Notes: generated by a model not told the origin, from the sequence alone. A stretch of DNA of 64,000 bases from Amycolatopsis sp. EV170708-02-1 (GCF_022479115.1 NZ_CP092497.1:4154001-4218000), one strand, 5' to 3'. Positions 37,701 through 46,115 are shown, numbered from the stretch's first letter. Program-made: numbers and translations.

Positions 37701-40700
37701 TCTCGGCGTTTGCGTCCCTGCCGCTGACCGCGAACGGCAAGATCGATCGAGCACTGTTGTCGCGCACCCTGGACGACCGGCGCGATGAAGCCGTGGTGGT
37801 CGCGGCACCCGCCGGTGAGGTCGAACGGCTGGTCGCGGCAGCGTGGTCGGACGTGTTGCGGTGCGGGGAAGTCGGTCGTGAGCAAGACTTCTTCACGCTC
37901 GGTGGTGACTCTCTGCTGGCGACCAAGGTGATCGGCAGACTGCGGGCCGCCGGAGTGTCCGGCGTGTCGCTGAGCGACCTTTTCGCCCGTCCGGTGCTGT
38001 CCGATTTAGCCGTCGGACTCACGCTGTCCGACAGCGAAGGTATGCCTGCGGCTCTTGCCACCGACCCGGCGAACCGGTATGAACCGTTCCCGCCGACCGA
38101 AGTCCAGCGCGCGTATTGGCTCGGCCGGGACGAGGGCTTCACCCTCGGAGGCGTCGGTTGCCACTTCTATCGCGAGTACGACGTGGACGATCTCGACCTG
38201 CCTCGGTTGGAGGCGGCGATCAACCGGCTCGTCCGGCGGCACGAGATGTTGCGTGCCGTTTTCGATGAGCGCGGCGATCAGCGGGTGCTACCCGAGGTGC
38301 CGTGGTTCCAGGTGGAACTGATCGGCGGTGGGTTCGATGAACTTCGCGCCACCACCTCGCACACCGTGTTCGACCCGGCGGTGTGGCCGCTGTTCACCGT
38401 GCGCGCCGCCCGGGCCGGCCGCCGGACCAGGCTGGCGGTCGGGATGGACAACCTGGTGCTCGACGCCCTGAGCATCCTGGTCTTCTACGCGGAACTGGCG
38501 TCGCTGTACCAGGATCCGGACATCGAACTCCCGCCGATCGGGGTGTCGTTTCGTGACTACGTGCTCGGCGTCGAGCGCGCGGGGCTGGACCGGGCTGAGG
38601 CCTACTGGACCGGGCTGCTGCCGGACCTGCCGCCCGCACCGCGGCTGCCGCTGGCGAAGGACCCCGCGGACGTGGCGGTTCCCCGGTTCGAGCGGCGTTC
38701 GGCGACGATCGAAGCGGCGCGGTGGCGCGTGATCGTGGACCGGGCCAGAGAACAGGGGCTGACGCCGTCCGCCGTACTGCTGACCGCGTTCGCCGAGGTG
38801 CTCGGTCTCTGGAGTGCGCGGGCGGACCTGACACTGAACGTCACCCTTTTCGATCGCAAGGAAGTCCACCCTGACATCGACCGAGTACTCGGTGACTTCA
38901 CCTCGTTGCTGTTGGTGGCCTGTCGGCCCACCCCGGACGGCGGGTGGCTCGACCGGGTGCGCCAGGTCCAGGAGGAGTTGTGGGGTGCGCTCGACCACCG
39001 TGACGTCTCGGCCGTATGGGTGATGCGCGAGCTGGCTCGGACCAATGGAGACCCGAACACGACCATGCCGGTCGTGTTCACCAGCGCGCTGGGTGTCTCG
39101 GCGGACCCACCCGAGGGCAGCACCCTGTTCGCCGACAACGTCTGGGGTGTCTCCCAAACACCACAGGTGTGGCTCGATCACCAGGTCACCGAGGTCGAGG
39201 GCGGTGTCCGGCTGAATTGGGACGCGGTGGAGGAGCTGTTCCCGCTCGGCCTGCTGGATGACATGTTCGAGGCATACCTGTCCCTGGTGGACTGGCTCGC
39301 TACGGCTTCGTGGCGAGCACACGTCCCTGATCTGCTGCCCGCCCGGCAGTACGACGTCCGCGCCGTGGTGAACGAGACCGGCGGCGTCGTCCCCGAAGGT
39401 GCGTTGCACAGCGACTTCTTCCGGCTGGCCGCCGAGCGGCCGGACCGGGTGGCGGTCGTCGGCGCGCTGACCTACGGCGAGCTTGCCGACCGTGCGCTCC
39501 GGCTGGCGGCTGTGCTCGGCGAGCGAGGTGCGGCACCCGGTGACACCGTTGCCATTTCGCTGCCGAAGGGGCCTGGCCAGCTCGTGGCGGTGCTCGGAGT
39601 ACTGGCCGCCGGGTGCACTTATGTGCCTATCGGTGTCGACCAGCCTCCAGCTCGTCAGGCCCGGATGCGCGGTCTCGCGGGAGCCGATCTGGTCGTCACA
39701 GAGGATTTGCTCGCCGTGGCGGCCGACCCGCTGCCCACGTGTCTTCCACCCGCGGACCTGGCTTATGTGATCTTCACGTCGGGCTCGACCGGTGAGCCCA
39801 AGGGAGTCGAGACGACCCATCGCGCTGCACTGAACACGGTCGCCGATATCAATGAGCGCTTCGCAATCGGCCCCGGCGACCGGCTGCTGGCGGTGTCCGC
39901 ACTCGACTTCGACCTGTCCGTGTATGACATCTTCGGCCCGCTGTCGGTCGGCGGAGCCGTTGTCACGATCGGCGAAGACGATCGCCGCGATGCACACCGC
40001 TGGCACGACCTGGTCACCACACACGGCGTCACGGTCTGGAATACCGTCCCGGCACTACTCGACATGCTCCTTGTCGCCACCACAGGGCGGCTGCCGTTAC
40101 GAGTCGTGCTGGTGTCCGGCGACTGGGTCGGCCTCAACCTGCCGGGCAGCCTGGCCACGGCCGCCCCGACCTGCCGGTTCATCGCGCTGGGCGGAGCGAC
40201 GGAGGCGGCGATCTGGTCCAACTTCACCGAGGTCGACCATGTCGACCCCGCGTGGATCTCCATCCCTTATGGCACCCCTCTGCGTAACCAGCGGTTCCGC
40301 GTCGTGGACGATCTCGGCCGCGATTGCCCAGATTGGAGCACTGGCGAACTCTGGATCGGCGGTGAAGGTGTTGCGCGCGGCTATCGGAGCGCGCCTGAGC
40401 AAACAGCCGCTCAATTCGTCGAAGGCCCGTCGAGTGACCGCTGGTACCGCACTGGAGACCTCGGCCGCTACTGGCCGGATGGCACTCTGGAGTTTCTCGG
40501 ACGGGCCGACCAGCAGGTGAAGATCCGCGGCCACCGCATCGAGCTCGGCGAGATCGAAGCGGCGCTCGAGGCCGCGCCGGGCGTCGTCCGCGCGGCGGTC
40601 GCCGTGACCGCGGATCGCCGCCTGATCGCGGCTGCGGTGGCCGAGACTTCCAGTGAGCTGATCCGGTCTCACACGGCGACACTGCTTCCCGCTCACATGC

Positions 40701-41077
40701 TCCCGGAGCAGGTCGCCGTGGTGGAAACCTTGCCACTCACCGGCAACGGCAAAGTCGACCGCGCCGCGATCGCGGCCCTTGCCCGACCGGCAGACCATGC
40801 CGGCTCAACCGCGCCAACGGGAGCGGCGGAGACGGCGGTCGCGGGCATATGGGCCGATCTGCTCGGACTCGACCACATCGGCCGCGAACAGAACTTCTTC
40901 ACCCTCGGTGGGGACAGTCTGCGTGCCACCAAACTCATCTCGATGCTGCGCGGCAGGTTCGGCGTCACTCTGTCACTTTCCGCCCTGTACGCGGCGCCGA
41001 CGATCGAAGCCGTCGCGCGCACCGTGTCAGCTCGGATCGCGATCGACGAGGAGATGGAAGAAGGAATCGTCTATTGA
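34796..41077 (+). CDS. NRPS-1: ArCP-Cy-A-PCP-Cy-A-PCP
   Basis: Loading and first two extension modules, 2093 residues. ArCP has its serine in LGLDSITMM near residue 34. Cy1 is about 85-500 (DMIAADALS) and A1 about 525-985 (YVIYTSGSTGEPKG). PCP1 is GGDSLLATK near 1035, Cy2 about 1095-1515 (DNLVLDALS), A2 about 1530-1995 and PCP2 GGDSLRATK near 2037. Both condensation-type domains are cyclising (DxxxxDxxS). A2 reads D-L-Y-N-L-S-L-I-W-K, the cysteine code. A1 reads D-L-Y-N-L-G-L-I-H-K, with two changes that make it closer to threonine pockets. No epimerase or embedded MT. GTG start overlapping the ligase stop. The chain passes to the Cy domain of NRPS-2. Confidence 0.92.
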   Translation: MTKQQLPALIADLVDIPAEAIDEHENLIELGLDSITMMRLAGNWRKAGVNVTFADLVATPTLAAWRALLAVESGQITRHTKEIDDSATFPLALMQHAYWVGRAPGQRLGGVDAHFYHEFDGADVDPERLEIAVRALFARHGMLRVAVLDDGTQRVLAEAPWPGLKVHPWVDQSTLDERRAALSHRRMDIASGEVFDVQLSLLPEGRTRVHVSLDMIAADALSLRVLLADLARAYEGEALPPLGYSYPRYLAERGSDDQGDAREYWAERLPTLPGAPQLPASDVGGEPTVVRHHRWLGPESVRALERSARRHGLTTAMALAAAFAETLTAWSAEPRFLLNLPLFDRQPLHDEVDCLVGDFTSSVLLEWDGAAPGSFADRASLLQQRFHADVAHTGYSGVEVLRDLSRLHGEQVLAPVVYTSALGLDELFAPEVTDTFGEAAWIISQGPQVWLDAQVTELGGGLLINWDIREDAFIPGVPDAMFAAYSALLDRLIENEDAWTGTTDLIPRAQLRVRAEVNDTSVVRHPRCLHDRFFSNAAAYPDAPAVLSDGGSITYGDLAARALRLAGHLTAKGIGPGDLVAVSLPKGPDQVIAVLGVLATGAAYLPIGVDQPAARRERILANADVSLLLDDLTPSDGAQPLAEPVSADASSLAYVIYTSGSTGEPKGVEITHTAAVNTVDDLNHRFGIGPQDRTLALSALEFDLSVYDLFGPLSAGGAVVCVRDSGRRDASGWVDLLVRHRATVLNCVPALLDMVLTVAQEPMPLRVVLLGGDRVTTDLPARLAEHAPDCRFIGLGGTTETAIHSTVCEVGTVDPQWTCVPYGTPLGNVRCRVVDTLGRDRPDWVPGELWIGGAGVARGYRGDPVRTQEKFVEFSGVRWYRTGDRARYTPDGGLDFLGRDDHQVKIRGHRVELGEVEAALTAHPGVTAAVAVVTAGRRLAVAVTGAVDTLVLKDFVTDLLPAPMRPDVISAFASLPLTANGKIDRALLSRTLDDRRDEAVVVAAPAGEVERLVAAAWSDVLRCGEVGREQDFFTLGGDSLLATKVIGRLRAAGVSGVSLSDLFARPVLSDLAVGLTLSDSEGMPAALATDPANRYEPFPPTEVQRAYWLGRDEGFTLGGVGCHFYREYDVDDLDLPRLEAAINRLVRRHEMLRAVFDERGDQRVLPEVPWFQVELIGGGFDELRATTSHTVFDPAVWPLFTVRAARAGRRTRLAVGMDNLVLDALSILVFYAELASLYQDPDIELPPIGVSFRDYVLGVERAGLDRAEAYWTGLLPDLPPAPRLPLAKDPADVAVPRFERRSATIEAARWRVIVDRAREQGLTPSAVLLTAFAEVLGLWSARADLTLNVTLFDRKEVHPDIDRVLGDFTSLLLVACRPTPDGGWLDRVRQVQEELWGALDHRDVSAVWVMRELARTNGDPNTTMPVVFTSALGVSADPPEGSTLFADNVWGVSQTPQVWLDHQVTEVEGGVRLNWDAVEELFPLGLLDDMFEAYLSLVDWLATASWRAHVPDLLPARQYDVRAVVNETGGVVPEGALHSDFFRLAAERPDRVAVVGALTYGELADRALRLAAVLGERGAAPGDTVAISLPKGPGQLVAVLGVLAAGCTYVPIGVDQPPARQARMRGLAGADLVVTEDLLAVAADPLPTCLPPADLAYVIFTSGSTGEPKGVETTHRAALNTVADINERFAIGPGDRLLAVSALDFDLSVYDIFGPLSVGGAVVTIGEDDRRDAHRWHDLVTTHGVTVWNTVPALLDMLLVATTGRLPLRVVLVSGDWVGLNLPGSLATAAPTCRFIALGGATEAAIWSNFTEVDHVDPAWISIPYGTPLRNQRFRVVDDLGRDCPDWSTGELWIGGEGVARGYRSAPEQTAAQFVEGPSSDRWYRTGDLGRYWPDGTLEFLGRADQQVKIRGHRIELGEIEAALEAAPGVVRAAVAVTADRRLIAAAVAETSSELIRSHTATLLPAHMLPEQVAVVETLPLTGNGKVDRAAIAALARPADHAGSTAPTGAAETAVAGIWADLLGLDHIGREQNFFTLGGDSLRATKLISMLRGRFGVTLSLSALYAAPTIEAVARTVSARIAIDEEMEEGIVY

Positions 41078-41127
41078 GGGGTAAGGCAGGCCTGATACGT
41101 TTTTGACCGTCCACAAGGGACAACATG

Positions 41128-41144
41128 TGGGAGAATGGCTCCCA
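41128..41144 (+). terminator. small hairpin downstream of NRPS-1
   Basis: TGGGAG (41128-41133) pairs with CTCCCA (41139-41144) across a five-base loop, about 50 bases after the stop of the long operon. It is a short stem without a T run, so only a weak terminator candidate. Confidence 0.25.
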
Positions 41145-41306
41145 TATCGGGTGGCTTGCACGATTCCGCAAGAGCCGGGGGCGTGTCCTCCTCCCATAGG
41201 CGGACCGTCGTCGACGGGCCTGTTTGAGAATGGTTTCCGAGAAGAAACCCGTTCCCGTAAATCCCCGTCCGACTGCTGTTGAGCTTGCTTGGCAACCGAG
41301 CGTTCC

Positions 41307-41445
41307 TGAGAGGTAAGGCAAAAGCGTCGGTTCCGTGGGCGGAGTCGCGGTGGGCTGATGGATCCCTTCGTCGAGTCTGATGCGACAACGGGGGCCCTGG
41401 TCGGCACCCACCCTGACCCGCACGCCACGTTTGCCTTACCCCTCA
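41307..41445. repeat. inner copy of the repeat: nested 139-bp element
   Basis: TGAGAGGTAAGGCAAA at 41307-41322 is a third copy of the terminal motif. It is inverse-complementary to the right end (TTTGCCTTACCCCTCA, 41430-41445) at 15 of 16 positions, a longer match than the outer left copy. It defines a second, nested element of 139 bases sharing the right terminus. Confidence 0.5.
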
Positions 41446-41472
41446 AAATAAGAGCAGGCGTGGCCCTTGCGG

Positions 41473-41507
41473 AGGGCATGGCTCCGCGACGCATGGCGCC
41501 ATGCCCT
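41473..41507 (+). terminator. 10-bp hairpin with trailing T residues
   Basis: AGGGCATGGC (41473-41482) pairs perfectly with GCCATGCCCT (41498-41507), followed by TTC. A 14-base palindrome GCATGGCGCCATGC (41491-41504) overlaps the right arm and could form an alternative structure. It may terminate readthrough from the metallophore operon or act as an operator for the gene at 41659. Confidence 0.35.
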
Positions 41508-41658
41508 TTCGGTCATCCTCCTCGGGTCATCAAGGACATTTGCTCGGCGGGCAGGGCGAGACCGGAGGGAAACATGTCTACAATCGCTTCATCAGGTGTC
41601 GTCGAGGCTTCCGCTGCCGCACCAATGGTCAATGAAGAAGATCATCGAAGGAGTACTT
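41508..41658. other. remainder of intergenic gap before DUF4241 gene
   Basis: Together with the repeat element and hairpins above, this completes a gene-free gap of about 580 bases after NRPS-1. It should contain the promoter of the gene at 41659, but I see no hexamer pair good enough to call. Confidence 0.35.
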
Positions 41659-42399
41659 GTGCCGTTACCCGCTCCCGACTTCGAACGGCTTTTCGCCCCG
41701 GGAACACGTCACACGCTGCCCCACGGCGACGTCGCCACCGTACGGCTGCTGCAGGACGCCTCGCTATGGCTGCCATCCGGGCGGGTCGTCGCCGGTGAGC
41801 CGTGCGGGTTTGACGATGCCGATGACGGATTCTTCGTCCAGCAAGTGTCGCCGGGCGAGTACCCGCTGCTACTGGTGATCGCCATGTTCGCCAAACGGAA
41901 CCAGTCGACCGCGCACGAGATGATCGCGGCGGCCCGGCTGGTGATCCGGGACGAGCCCGTCGCATCCTGGGAGATGGCCGCGTGCGAAGGGGACGACGTC
42001 TTCGATCTGGGCGACGACGAGTACTTCGGTTACCCGGTCGACGGCGGCGTCGGCGGCTTCGTGGACGCGGCGAACATCGCGACGCTGCGCGCGAGCGACG
42101 ATTACAGCGACCAGCTGCTATCCAACCTGGACATCCATGTCATCCACGAGACCGATCGCACCGCGCCTGCCACGCTAGCCGACGACGAGGGCCGGCCCCT
42201 TGTGGTGGCGTTCTCCTCGGGTAACGGGGACGGGCACTACCCAACCTGGGTCGGGCGCACCGCCGACGGTGAGGTGGCTTGTTTCCTGACCGACTTCCTC
42301 ATCCTGACCGACAACGGAGACGACGAGCTGCCCTCAGGTGACACTGATGGTTCCCCGCTTAGCGACCTCGCGCAGGAACATGAGGTGCGGGCCAGGTAG
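41659..42399 (+). CDS. DUF4241 domain protein
   Basis: A protein of 246 residues with the DUF4241 landmarks PCGFDDADDGFFV, FGYPVDGGVGGFVD and GNGDGHYPTWVG. It is a widespread soluble family without established function, sometimes found in immunity-type loci. The GTG at 41659 is chosen because GAAGGAG ends five bases upstream; an upstream ATG (41632) lacks such a signal. Monocistronic by appearance, after the repeat element and convergent with the LysE gene. Strongly acidic composition. No functional link to the metallophore operon is evident. Confidence 0.75.
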   Translation: MPLPAPDFERLFAPGTRHTLPHGDVATVRLLQDASLWLPSGRVVAGEPCGFDDADDGFFVQQVSPGEYPLLLVIAMFAKRNQSTAHEMIAAARLVIRDEPVASWEMAACEGDDVFDLGDDEYFGYPVDGGVGGFVDAANIATLRASDDYSDQLLSNLDIHVIHETDRTAPATLADDEGRPLVVAFSSGNGDGHYPTWVGRTADGEVACFLTDFLILTDNGDDELPSGDTDGSPLSDLAQEHEVRAR

Positions 42400-42703
42400 A
42401 CGCAGTGCCGGCTGGCTCTCACCTCTCCGTCCGGGCGGCACCACGCTCGTCCACCAAAACGATGGACACTCGTGCTCTGCGACAACGAGGGCCGAAGTGC
42501 CGTGTGGTCCGGCACTCAAGGGCGCAGCGCCACCCATTGCGAGCTGCGGACGTGCTCTGGAGTCGATAGACCGCTCTCGGGGCGTCGGCCACGCTGCAGC
42601 CCGGCCGCTGTCTTCGGCAGCCCCTGGGCCCGGCTCACACTACGGCACGCGCCGGGCCGTCCGCAGGTGGAGATCGTGAGGTACGGAGAGACCGCCATCG
42701 GGT
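42400..42703. other. convergent intergenic gap
   Basis: About 300 bases between two converging genes. Open frames here are short shadows. I see no strong terminator stem, RNA gene or repeat. Confidence 0.4.
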
Positions 42704-43318
42704 TCACCAGATGATCACGCTCGCCCCAAGTGCCAGGAAAATCACTCCCGAAAGCAGATCGAACGGCCGTTTCATCCGGTCGTAGACACGGCGGACCGGG
42801 CCGAAGGAGAAGGTCAGCGCCAGAACGGAATGCCAGCACAGCGATGCCGCGGCGATCGCGACCACCACGGCTACCCGAATTCCCGGCGCGGTCGTCGAAG
42901 GGAGCAAAGCCGTGAGAACGCTCCCGAAGAAGATCATCGCCTTGGGGTTCGTCGTGATCGTCAACAGGCCACGAGTGTACGACTGCTTCCACGTGCTCAC
43001 CGCCAAACCAGGTTGCGCCTCAGTCGTCTTCCGGAGACTCCACAGGATCTTCGCACCGAGATACGCGAGGTAGAGAGCGCACACCAGACGCAGCGCGTGA
43101 TCGAACCGATCCCATCTGCCGAGCAGGACGGTCGCGCCGAGCACTCCGGCACCCGCCAACAGTGCACTGCCGGTCGCGACGCCGAGGGCGGCGAACAAGG
43201 CAGCGCGCCGAGAATGCGTAGAGGCGGTGTGAGCAACATAGAAAAAGTTCGGTCCCGGGGTGACCGCGGCCGCGAGATAGACCCCGACAATGGTGAACAG
43301 CGTACCAAGAGACGACAA
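42704..43318 (-). CDS. LysE/RhtB-family amino-acid exporter
   Basis: Membrane exporter of 204 residues with about six hydrophobic segments and the family signature VTPGPNFFYVAHTA near residue 20, then GVATGSALLAG and YLAYLGAKILW. It starts at TTG 43318 with AAAGG six bases upstream; that ribosome site lies inside the end of the aminotransferase gene, so the two are coupled (14-base gap). Probably exports an amino acid or a related metabolite produced or controlled by its partner gene. Confidence 0.85.
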   Translation of the reverse strand: MSSLGTLFTIVGVYLAAAVTPGPNFFYVAHTASTHSRRAALFAALGVATGSALLAGAGVLGATVLLGRWDRFDHALRLVCALYLAYLGAKILWSLRKTTEAQPGLAVSTWKQSYTRGLLTITTNPKAMIFFGSVLTALLPSTTAPGIRVAVVVAIAAASLCWHSVLALTFSFGPVRRVYDRMKRPFDLLSGVIFLALGASVIIW

Positions 43319-43332
43319 GATTTGCCTTTCGA

Positions 43333-44484
43333 TCAGTTGGCCACGGCTCTGGTCTGAAGATCACCGGCCGGCAGGTCACGAATGGCTGCCGCCAGCCGCG
43401 TCACGCCTTCGGACAACCGCCCGCAATCGAGAGGGGCATAGGAGAGCCGAAGGGCGGTTTCTCCGCCTTCGAGCATGAACTCGGGCCCGGCCATGACCGC
43501 GACACCGTGTGTCGTCGCACTTCGCGCCAATGCTCGGACATTCACCCCCGGGATCTCCACCCAGACGTAGAAGCCTCCGCCAGGCCTGGTGCACCGCGCG
43601 CCCGGCAACTCCTTGGTGATCGCATCGACGAGAGTGTCGCGGCGACAGCGCAATGACCCACGTACTTTCGTCAACCATTCCTCCGACCGCCCCGAGACGC
43701 AGTAATGATAAATGATCGCCTGGCTGAACACGCCAGGTGAAACGTAGGAAAGATTCGCAATGCGGCTGATTCCCTCGATCACGCTCTCCGGAGCGATGAT
43801 GTATCCACATCGAAGACCTGGCGCGATCGTCTTGGAGAAAGACGACAGATAGATCACTTTGCTCGCGAAGTTGAACTCGCGAATCGCAGGTGGCACGTTT
43901 CCTGCGAAGACGAGGTCACGGTAGGGGTCGTCCTCGACGAGGAAGAAGTCATGCTTCGCGGCCATCTCCGCGAACTTCATGCGATCCGTCGCGGACATCA
44001 GGCACCCGGTGGGATTCTGGAAGTTCGGAGTCACTACCGCGAGCGCGGGCCGCCAATCGAGGCCCAATCGAGCCTGCACGGCTGCTGGATCCATCCCAGC
44101 GGCACTCACCGGAATTCCGCGTAAGTGGACGTCACGCGAGCGGAGCGAGGCCAACGTATAATGAAAAGTCGGCACTTCGATCAAAGCCTCCGCGCCGGGG
44201 CGGAGAAGCAGATCGAAAATGAGGTCGAGCGCTTGCATCGATCCGTTGGTGATCAGTACCTGCTCGGCCGGCACGCCATGGCGCTTGGCCAGCCACTCGC
44301 GCAGCGGCGTATATCCACAAGGTGAGCTATAGCCCAGTGCTCGTTCAGGATCGTTCGCGAGTACGGCTCGAGATGCTTCGGTGATACCTTCTACATCGAC
44401 AAGATCGAGAGACGGATTTCCTCGCTCGAATGAGATTACGCCTGACACGGTCGCGAGTAGAGCATGGAGAAAAGTGTGAAACAA
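43333..44484 (-). CDS. PLP-dependent aminotransferase, class I (MocR-like catalytic domain without HTH)
   Basis: Fold-type I aminotransferase of about 383 residues. Visible landmarks are EQVLITNGSMQALDL, FQNPTGCLMS, DDPYRDLVF and the PLP lysine in SFSKTIAPGLRCGY. It resembles 2-aminoadipate/aromatic aminotransferases and the C-terminal half of MocR regulators, but the GntR DNA-binding domain is absent. The start is uncertain: TTG 44484 gives a full N-terminus but has a weak ribosome site, and GTG 44448 is an alternative. First gene of the pair with the LysE exporter, suggesting handling of one amino acid. GC looks somewhat lower than in the NRPS genes. Confidence 0.82.
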   Translation of the reverse strand: MFHTFLHALLATVSGVISFERGNPSLDLVDVEGITEASRAVLANDPERALGYSSPCGYTPLREWLAKRHGVPAEQVLITNGSMQALDLIFDLLLRPGAEALIEVPTFHYTLASLRSRDVHLRGIPVSAAGMDPAAVQARLGLDWRPALAVVTPNFQNPTGCLMSATDRMKFAEMAAKHDFFLVEDDPYRDLVFAGNVPPAIREFNFASKVIYLSSFSKTIAPGLRCGYIIAPESVIEGISRIANLSYVSPGVFSQAIIYHYCVSGRSEEWLTKVRGSLRCRRDTLVDAITKELPGARCTRPGGGFYVWVEIPGVNVRALARSATTHGVAVMAGPEFMLEGGETALRLSYAPLDCGRLSEGVTRLAAAIRDLPAGDLQTRAVAN

Positions 44485-44582
44485 GGCGCTCGGCCTGTAT
44501 CTGGCGCGTTCGTCCCGGCGCGCTTGGCCAAAAGACCCGACGCGGTCTCGCTCGCCGCCGGCCCGACTCCTCGGTGACGCGC

Positions 44583-45089
44583 CTACGCTCGGCGGTTCTC
44601 ACCGACCCACCGCGCTAGGGACACCAAGGTCGTCTCGACACTGATGACCATGTAGTCGCGCAGCTCCTCGACGTCGCCGCGGGTTTCGCCCAGTACAGGA
44701 TCCGTACGCAGGAGCCGCCATTCCTGGGACACTTCGGTCCCATCGCCGTAGGGACGCATCGTCCACGTCCAGCGGACGATCCCGTCGTCGACCCCGCCGA
44801 CGACGAAGGCGAAGCCGGCACCTGGCCGCGCCTCCAAGACCTGTGAGCGGGCTGTCCACTCTCGGTCACCCTTTCGGTTACGGCCACTGAACCACGCTCC
44901 GGGATGCGGGCCCGCTCCATCGTCATAGGTGACGTCGCTCGCGTTCGGGCTCCACGTGGCGATCATCGACACATCGCTGATCAACTCGTAGACAACGGAC
45001 GGCGAGGCGTGGACCCAGGTCCGGCGAGCAAAGGTGAAATCCGAGAGGTCGCCCAAATCCGGACCGTTCTGTACGACTCGAGTGCTCAT
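44583..45089 (-). CDS. SRPBCC family protein (polyketide cyclase/dehydrase-like)
   Basis: A protein of 168 residues starting at ATG 45089 (AGGA six bases upstream; longer in-frame starts lack this). The sequence TFARRTWVHASPSVVYELISDVSMIATWSPN is the usual opening of SRPBCC proteins (positions about 17-47), followed by the WTWTMRPYGDGTEVSQEW strand pair. Such proteins bind small hydrophobic ligands. It is divergent from the XRE regulator at 45222, a common arrangement in which the regulator controls the neighbour. Substrate unknown. It is not closely similar to the SRPBCC protein at 5011. Confidence 0.75.
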   Translation of the reverse strand: MSTRVVQNGPDLGDLSDFTFARRTWVHASPSVVYELISDVSMIATWSPNASDVTYDDGAGPHPGAWFSGRNRKGDREWTARSQVLEARPGAGFAFVVGGVDDGIVRWTWTMRPYGDGTEVSQEWRLLRTDPVLGETRGDVEELRDYMVISVETTLVSLARWVGENRRA

Positions 45090-45221
45090 CCGTATTCCTG
45101 CCATGAGTGCTTTCGGGGACATCACCCAGCATCGCTGGTTCTCCGCCACCTCGCCGCCCCCGGCGCTGCCTATCCACAGCAAGGTGTGGCTAAAGTCCAG
45201 GCCGCCTCTCAGACTGGGGTC

Positions 45222-46115
45222 ATGGACGAGAGACGACAGCTGGGCGAGTTCCTCAAAGCCCGTCGTGCCGGGCTACGGCCGGAGGACATCGGTCTGGCCC
45301 AGCATGGCGAGCGGCGGCGTGTTCCTGGCCTGCGGCGTGAGGAGCTGGCTCTGCTGGCAGGCGTGAGCCCGTCGTACTACTCCAGGCTCGAGCAGGGGCA
45401 GTCGCTCAACGCCTCGCCCGAGGTGCTGGACGCGATCGCCGGCGCGCTGGGTCTGGATGAAGCCGAGCGTCGTCACCTGCACAACCTCGCCAGCGCACCG
45501 CGCAGATCACGAGAGGGTCGCCGTCCCGCGCCGGAACGGGTCACCCCGGCGGTACGGCGGCTGGTGGACGTGCTCGCGGAGGTCCCCGTCGTCGTCCTCG
45601 GCCGCCGCAGCGACGTCCTGGCCTGGAATCGCACCGGGCATGCCTTGTTCGCCGGTCATCTGGATCCGGACAGCCCGGATCACCCGGCCAGGCGGCCGAA
45701 CATGACCCGGCTGGTGTTCTCCGATGCCCACACCCGGGACCTGTACGCGGATTGGCAAGCCAAGGCGAAGGACGTGGTCGGCAACCTGCGCCTCGCGGCA
45801 GGCAACCATCCCGACGACCCGCTGCTGGCGTCGCTGATCGGCGAACTGACGCTCAAGAGCCCGGATTTCGGCGCGATATGGGCCGACCATCGGGTCCGGG
45901 CCTGCGATGTCGGAGTCTACGAAATGCGGCACCCGCTCGTGGGCACCATGCGAGTCACCCAGCAGACCCTGCACACCGAGCAGGGGCAGAAAGTCGTCGT
46001 GGCGACCACGGAACCCGGTTCGGCCTCCGAACACGCACTCGCCCTCCTGACCCGGACCGTCTTGTCCGCTGAGGATAATTCGGCCATCGATTACGAAACT
46101 CCGACAACTCGGTAA
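45222..46115 (+). CDS. XRE-family transcriptional regulator with MmyB-like ligand domain
   Basis: DNA-binding regulator of 297 residues. An N-terminal helix-turn-helix (about 10-80) contains PGLRREELALLAGVSPSYYS and RLEQGQSLNASPEVLDAIA. The C-terminal MmyB-type ligand-binding domain (about 105-275) contains VVVLGRRSDVLAWNRTGHAL and LVGTMRVTQQTL. This architecture is very common in actinomycetes and usually regulates an adjacent oxidoreductase or hydrolase. The ATG is 132 bases from the divergent SRPBCC start, so the shared gap is the likely operator. The genes downstream on the same strand may also belong to its regulon. Confidence 0.9.
   Translation: MDERRQLGEFLKARRAGLRPEDIGLAQHGERRRVPGLRREELALLAGVSPSYYSRLEQGQSLNASPEVLDAIAGALGLDEAERRHLHNLASAPRRSREGRRPAPERVTPAVRRLVDVLAEVPVVVLGRRSDVLAWNRTGHALFAGHLDPDSPDHPARRPNMTRLVFSDAHTRDLYADWQAKAKDVVGNLRLAAGNHPDDPLLASLIGELTLKSPDFGAIWADHRVRACDVGVYEMRHPLVGTMRVTQQTLHTEQGQKVVVATTEPGSASEHALALLTRTVLSAEDNSAIDYETPTTR

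Larger units (their letters stand above)
41074..41446. mobile_element. MITE-like inverted-repeat element after NRPS-1
   Basis: TTGAGGGGTAAGGCA at 41074-41088 is repeated as a perfect inverse complement at 41432-41446, bracketing about 370 bases without a supported gene. The left repeat includes the NRPS-1 stop codon. No clear target duplication is visible. Length, terminal repeats and lack of coding capacity suggest a non-autonomous transposable element or the joined ends of a decayed insertion sequence. Confidence 0.5.

Noticed and set aside
41100..41494. Minus-strand open frames within the repeat element
   Set aside because: Three overlapping frames with no recognisable transposase motif; the terminal repeats explain the stretch better.
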